Below are positions 61,243-64,000 of a DNA stretch of 64,000 nt, piece by piece (position 1 is the first letter of the stretch; the number at the start of each line of letters is the position of its first letter). Source of the stretch: Sphingopyxis fribergensis. GTDB lineage: Bacteria > Pseudomonadota > Alphaproteobacteria > Sphingomonadales > Sphingomonadaceae. The stretch covers positions 224,501-288,500 of the forward strand of contig NZ_CP009122.1 in assembly GCF_000803645.1 (NCBI RefSeq), written 5' to 3'. Made by a program: the position numbers and the translations under genes. The notes below the pieces were generated by a model that was not told the DNA's origin, searched no databases, and worked only from the letters and a program-made list of their open reading frames with translations.

Positions 61243-61821
61243 TCAGCGCCTTCCGGTTCGGGTCGCCGGCAGCCCCACGATGCCGGTGAACTTGGACATG
61301 GCGCGGACGCCGACCGCGGGTCTCACGCCCGTCAGCATCTTCGCGGCCAGATAGAGATTGCGGGCCAGGTTGGGCGCGTGGTCGGTGCCGATCGCCACCG
61401 GCACGACCCGAATATCGTCCGAGACCGGCCGAACCCAGGCGACGGGATGCCCGACCCAGGGCAAGCCGAGACGTCCCGACCGGATCATCGCCTCCTGGGC
61501 GCCGATCGTGCGGACGTGCCAGCCATATCGCGTGCCCAGCGCCGTCAGCTTGGTCCAAAGGTCGCCGCAGGGCACGCAGCCGGCTGTTGTCGTCATTTCG
61601 ATGACGAACGCGGCGCCATGCCCTCTCAACGTGGTCGTGAAATCATCGGGGAACTCCCGTGTGACCGGAACCCGCGAGAGCCAGGCCTGCATCGCCTTCG
61701 CGTCGCCGACCGGGTGGATCGCGGCCCGCATCGCCTCCGCTTGGCTGACGGTCTGCGCGGATGCCGAACCCATGCCGATGACCAGGCCCGGGATGCCGAG
61801 GAGGATGAGCGCACGCATCAC
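61243..61821 (-). CDS. trbB: TrbB-like periplasmic thioredoxin-fold protein of the conjugation system
   Basis: A 192-residue protein with signal peptide (GLVIGMGSASA-QTV) and a thioredoxin-like active site CVPC in TTAGCVPCGDLW, near residue 82. In F the order traF-trbB-traH-traG is conserved; this gene occupies the trbB position. It probably helps form disulfides in TraH and other Tra proteins. Starts in a 4-bp overlap with traF. Confidence 0.85.
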   Translation of the reverse strand: MMRALILLGIPGLVIGMGSASAQTVSQAEAMRAAIHPVGDAKAMQAWLSRVPVTREFPDDFTTTLRGHGAAFVIEMTTTAGCVPCGDLWTKLTALGTRYGWHVRTIGAQEAMIRSGRLGLPWVGHPVAWVRPVSDDIRVVPVAIGTDHAPNLARNLYLAAKMLTGVRPAVGVRAMSKFTGIVGLPATRTGRR

Positions 61822-62735
61822 GGCTTCCGTCCAATGGAAGCGTCTACCAGATCGCCGTCGAGAGCACGGGGATCGGTTGCGGACACCGGGCCGTTGCCGA
61901 GTGCATCGAAGAAGCCGGCATCTTCGCCCGGTCCTGTCATGAACTGCTCGGGCCGGATATCGCCGCGCAGCAAGCGCACCGCCTGATAGGCCATCTGTGC
62001 GAGGTTGGGATATGCCTCGACGCCAGAGGCTATGATCATGCGTTGCTGGCTGCCGCGCCGGATGATCATGGTCGTCGGCGTGACCTCGACTCCGAACCGC
62101 GCGCTGACATCAGGCCGCTTGTCGATATCCATGAGCGTGACCTGCCAGCCCATTTCCTCCTGGAATCGCTGGATGATCGGCCACTGGACCCGACAATATC
62201 CGCAGGTTGAACGCGAGAACATGACGAGAGCGAACTCGCTCGCATGGGCGCGCAGATAGGATCGGCGAATGGCGTCCTTCTCCGCCGACATCTCTGACCG
62301 GGCATCACCGACCATCGGGTTGGCCGACTTCGAGTTGAGTTCGGGATATTGCAGCATTGCGATCTGCGTCACACCCGCGAACGCGCGTGCCTTGCGCCGT
62401 GCGAAATCCTGAAGCCGCCAGAAATCGGCGACCGCGTCGACCGTCAGCACCGTCGCGGCATAGTCGCGCTGCTCCTCGATGAGCTTGCGGATCTTCGGCG
62501 GAGTCCAGGTCGCCAGTTCCGCCATCGGTGGTATGACGGGCTTGACCAATGCGTCCGGCTCGGCGCTGTCCTCAGGCTTTGGCTTGGGCGCCTCATACCA
62601 CCAATAACCTTGCCTGGATGGGACGGTAGCCGAAGCGCCTTGCGCACTGACCGATGGCGGAAGCGCAAAGAGCGCCGCGAGGGTGAGGCCGATGATGGAA
62701 AGTCGACGATGCGGGCTGTCACTTTGTATTGACAT
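61818..62735 (-). CDS. traF: TraF, F-type conjugative pilus assembly protein
   Basis: A 305-residue periplasmic protein with signal peptide (LTLAALFALPPSVSA-QGA), the TraF N-terminal region (GYWWYEAPKPKPED) and a C-terminal thioredoxin fold with active-site CGYC in FSRSTCGYCRVQW. F TraF lacks this cysteine pair whereas many relatives keep it. I choose ATG 62735 (MSIQSDSPHRR); the frame is open far upstream but crosses tacAT genes on the other strand. Overlaps trbB by 4 bp. Confidence 0.93.
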   Translation of the reverse strand: MSIQSDSPHRRLSIIGLTLAALFALPPSVSAQGASATVPSRQGYWWYEAPKPKPEDSAEPDALVKPVIPPMAELATWTPPKIRKLIEEQRDYAATVLTVDAVADFWRLQDFARRKARAFAGVTQIAMLQYPELNSKSANPMVGDARSEMSAEKDAIRRSYLRAHASEFALVMFSRSTCGYCRVQWPIIQRFQEEMGWQVTLMDIDKRPDVSARFGVEVTPTTMIIRRGSQQRMIIASGVEAYPNLAQMAYQAVRLLRGDIRPEQFMTGPGEDAGFFDALGNGPVSATDPRALDGDLVDASIGRKP

Positions 62736-62777
62736 TGTCGTGGCAAAACGCCAGATACGGCCAAGGAGTTTAGCGAC

Positions 62778-63080
62778 ATGGCACAGCACGCACATACCGA
62801 TCGAAGCGCCTCGACGCGTAAGGACGATGTCATCCAGATCAGGGCTGCGGCCGAGCTCAAGGCGATGCTCAGCCGCGCCGCTTCGTTGCGTGGTCAGAAG
62901 CTGTCCGAGTTCATGCTCGCGAGCGCGAGGCGGGAAGCCGAAGCCGCGATCCTCGATCAGCGCACTTTTTTCCTGGATGCCGAAAGCCATGAGCAGTTCC
63001 TGGGCCTTCTCGATGCGCCGCCCGCGCCGTCGCCAGCCCTTGAAAAGCTGATGAAACGCGAACCACTCTGGAATCGATGA
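62778..63080 (+). CDS. tacA: TacA-type (DUF1778) antitoxin
   Basis: A 100-residue DUF1778 antitoxin. VIQIRAAAELKAMLSRAASLRGQKLSEFMLASARREAEAAI is the ribbon-helix-helix region; the C-terminal tail (PPAPSPALEKLMKREPLW) should cover the toxin. AAGGAG precedes the ATG. A consensus -35 TTGACA (62729-62734) lies over the traF start, so the two promoters face each other across a 42-bp gap. Confidence 0.9.
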   Translation: MAQHAHTDRSASTRKDDVIQIRAAAELKAMLSRAASLRGQKLSEFMLASARREAEAAILDQRTFFLDAESHEQFLGLLDAPPAPSPALEKLMKREPLWNR

Positions 63081-63101
63081 TCGGACGCATCGCGCGATTC
63101 C

Positions 63102-63617
63102 ATGTCCACGCGCCGTGTTACGCCGCCCGAACGCCTCAACGTCGATCACGAGGTCGCCGCGTTCGATAATGGGCGCCATGCCTCGCTCAACAGCTGGCTC
63201 GCCGAGCGCGCCCTTGCCAGCGAAGGCGCTTCGGCACGCACCTATGTGGTCTGCGATGCCGAGCGGCCCCGTCAGGTGGTCGGCTATTATACGATTACCA
63301 CCGCGATGGAGGAGCGCGCGGCCTTGCCCACTGCGAGACTGCGCAAGGGTATGCCCGACAAGGTGCCCCTGCTTTTGATCGCGAGGCTGGCCGTTGCATC
63401 GAGCTTTCAGGGGCTTGGCCTTGGCGCCGATCTGCTTGCCGATGCCCTGCGCCGCTGTGCTGCCGCCTCGGAGATCGCCGGGGTTCGCGCGGTCATCGTG
63501 CACGCGATCGACGACGAAGCCGTCGGCTTCTACGCGCGGCATGGTTTCATCGTCTCGCCGCTGGGAGAGCGCGTTCTGCTCATGCCCATCGAAGCGGTTC
63601 GGGCCGTGCAAGGCTAA
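63102..63617 (+). CDS. tacT: TacT-type GNAT acetyltransferase toxin
   Basis: A 171-residue GNAT toxin, 21 bp after its antitoxin. TacT proteins acetylate the amino group of charged tRNAs and halt translation. LLIARLAVASSFQGLGLGADLLADAL holds the acetyl-CoA loop (Q-G-x-G); FYARHGFIVSPLGE near the end carries the conserved Tyr. Length is normal. Confidence 0.92.
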   Translation: MSTRRVTPPERLNVDHEVAAFDNGRHASLNSWLAERALASEGASARTYVVCDAERPRQVVGYYTITTAMEERAALPTARLRKGMPDKVPLLLIARLAVASSFQGLGLGADLLADALRRCAAASEIAGVRAVIVHAIDDEAVGFYARHGFIVSPLGERVLLMPIEAVRAVQG

Positions 63618-63697
63618 CCACATAAGACACTGCGTGCTGCGTAGCGTGGTCTGGCACTCCGGGCGCTGCTCGGTGAGCCTATTCTGATCGCGACCGC

Positions 63698-64000
63698 TCA
63701 CAGGATGCGCTCCATGCGAATGAGACTCGTGATCGGCAACAGCCCGAAATAGCGACTGTCGAACCCCCTGGGATGCGTCGATCCGACATAGGCCATCCCG
63801 GCGGGGATGATGCCGCTCCATTTCATATGGCTGAGTTCCATCCCGTTATGGGCCAGTGGAAGGCTCACACCCAGAAGCTGGCCATTGCAGTAATAGTGAC
63901 CGTCCCAGCTGCTCGGCTTGAGTGGGGAGGGCGTCTCGAACATTGTAAGCCGGTCGCCGGGCAGGCAGAGCGCATGCTTGGTGACCGATACCGGCTTTGG
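63698..64000 (-). CDS. Conjugation signal-peptidase-like protein (S26, TrhF/TraF-peptidase type), C-terminal part
   Basis: The last 100 residues of an S26 peptidase, running off the right edge. KHALCLPGDRL is the S26 region following the catalytic Lys, and GSTHPRGFDSRYFGLLP is the C-terminal SxSRYFG signature. F-like ICEs encode such a peptidase to mature the pilin or a Tra protein. It lies 80 bp from the end of tacT and points toward traF. Confidence 0.85.
   Translation of the reverse strand, partial: PKPVSVTKHALCLPGDRLTMFETPSPLKPSSWDGHYYCNGQLLGVSLPLAHNGMELSHMKWSGIIPAGMAYVGSTHPRGFDSRYFGLLPITSLIRMERIL

Noticed and set aside
62736..63821. Upstream continuation of the traF frame (about 360 codons)
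   Set aside because: It runs antisense through tacA and tacT; a signal peptide follows ATG 62735, which is the expected TraF start.
1..64000. CRISPR arrays, tRNA/rRNA genes, riboswitches or an integrase-linked att site
   Set aside because: I saw no regularly spaced repeats, no tRNA-like cloverleaf and no integrase gene; element boundaries cannot be set from this window.

Overview
The window reads as accessory DNA from a sphingomonad (Alphaproteobacteria, Sphingomonadaceae; Sphingopyxis, Sphingobium or Novosphingobium are the likeliest). This rests on high GC, the style of the proteins, the paa gene arrangement and the F-type conjugation genes. It is an inference; no rRNA or core gene confirms it.

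Layout. 1-1.9 kb: an alcohol dehydrogenase and a truncated aldehyde dehydrogenase. 2.8-17 kb: a complete phenylacetyl-CoA (paa) catabolic set in two divergent blocks. The leftward block is paaI-paaJ, paaABCDE and a TetR (PaaR-like) gene. The rightward operon is paaG-paaZ-paaK-EthD-(paaF/paaH fusion)-styD. 17-21.3 kb: a LysR gene and styA-styB-styC-ompW, encoding styrene monooxygenase, styrene oxide isomerase and an outer-membrane channel. Together these take styrene through styrene oxide, phenylacetaldehyde, phenylacetate and phenylacetyl-CoA to acetyl-CoA and succinyl-CoA. An identical 12-bp palindrome sits in the same place between the putative -35 and -10 boxes of styA and of paaA, and a weaker copy lies between paaI and paaG. 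One TetR protein may therefore control the upper and lower pathways together.

21.3-27.6 kb: eroded pseudogenes (histidine kinase, SDR), two unknown small genes, then a LysR-controlled operon of a hydroxyacyl-CoA dehydrogenase, a CoA-transferase with swapped halves and a lipocalin-like protein. 27.9-36.5 kb: NDH-2, a second ALDH/ADH pair, AraC and two TetR regulators, and a polyprenyl synthase. 37-47.6 kb: PQQ glucose dehydrogenase and a long leftward operon of two cupins, an SDR, a two-domain carboxymuconolactone-decarboxylase lipoprotein, LysR, a tautomerase, an alcohol dehydrogenase and an MFS transporter.

47.9-64 kb is mobile-element territory: a dead IS3-family element, an aldo/keto reductase remnant, an orphan ECF sigma factor, HU, three toxin-antitoxin-like modules (Phd-VapC with a nucleotidyltransferase/HEPN gene, RES with an unusual antitoxin, TacA-TacT) and an F-type conjugation block (traG, traH, trbB, traF, S26 peptidase) running off the right edge. 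Many catabolic gene fragments lie between intact operons, which suggests a region repeatedly rebuilt by transfer and deletion.
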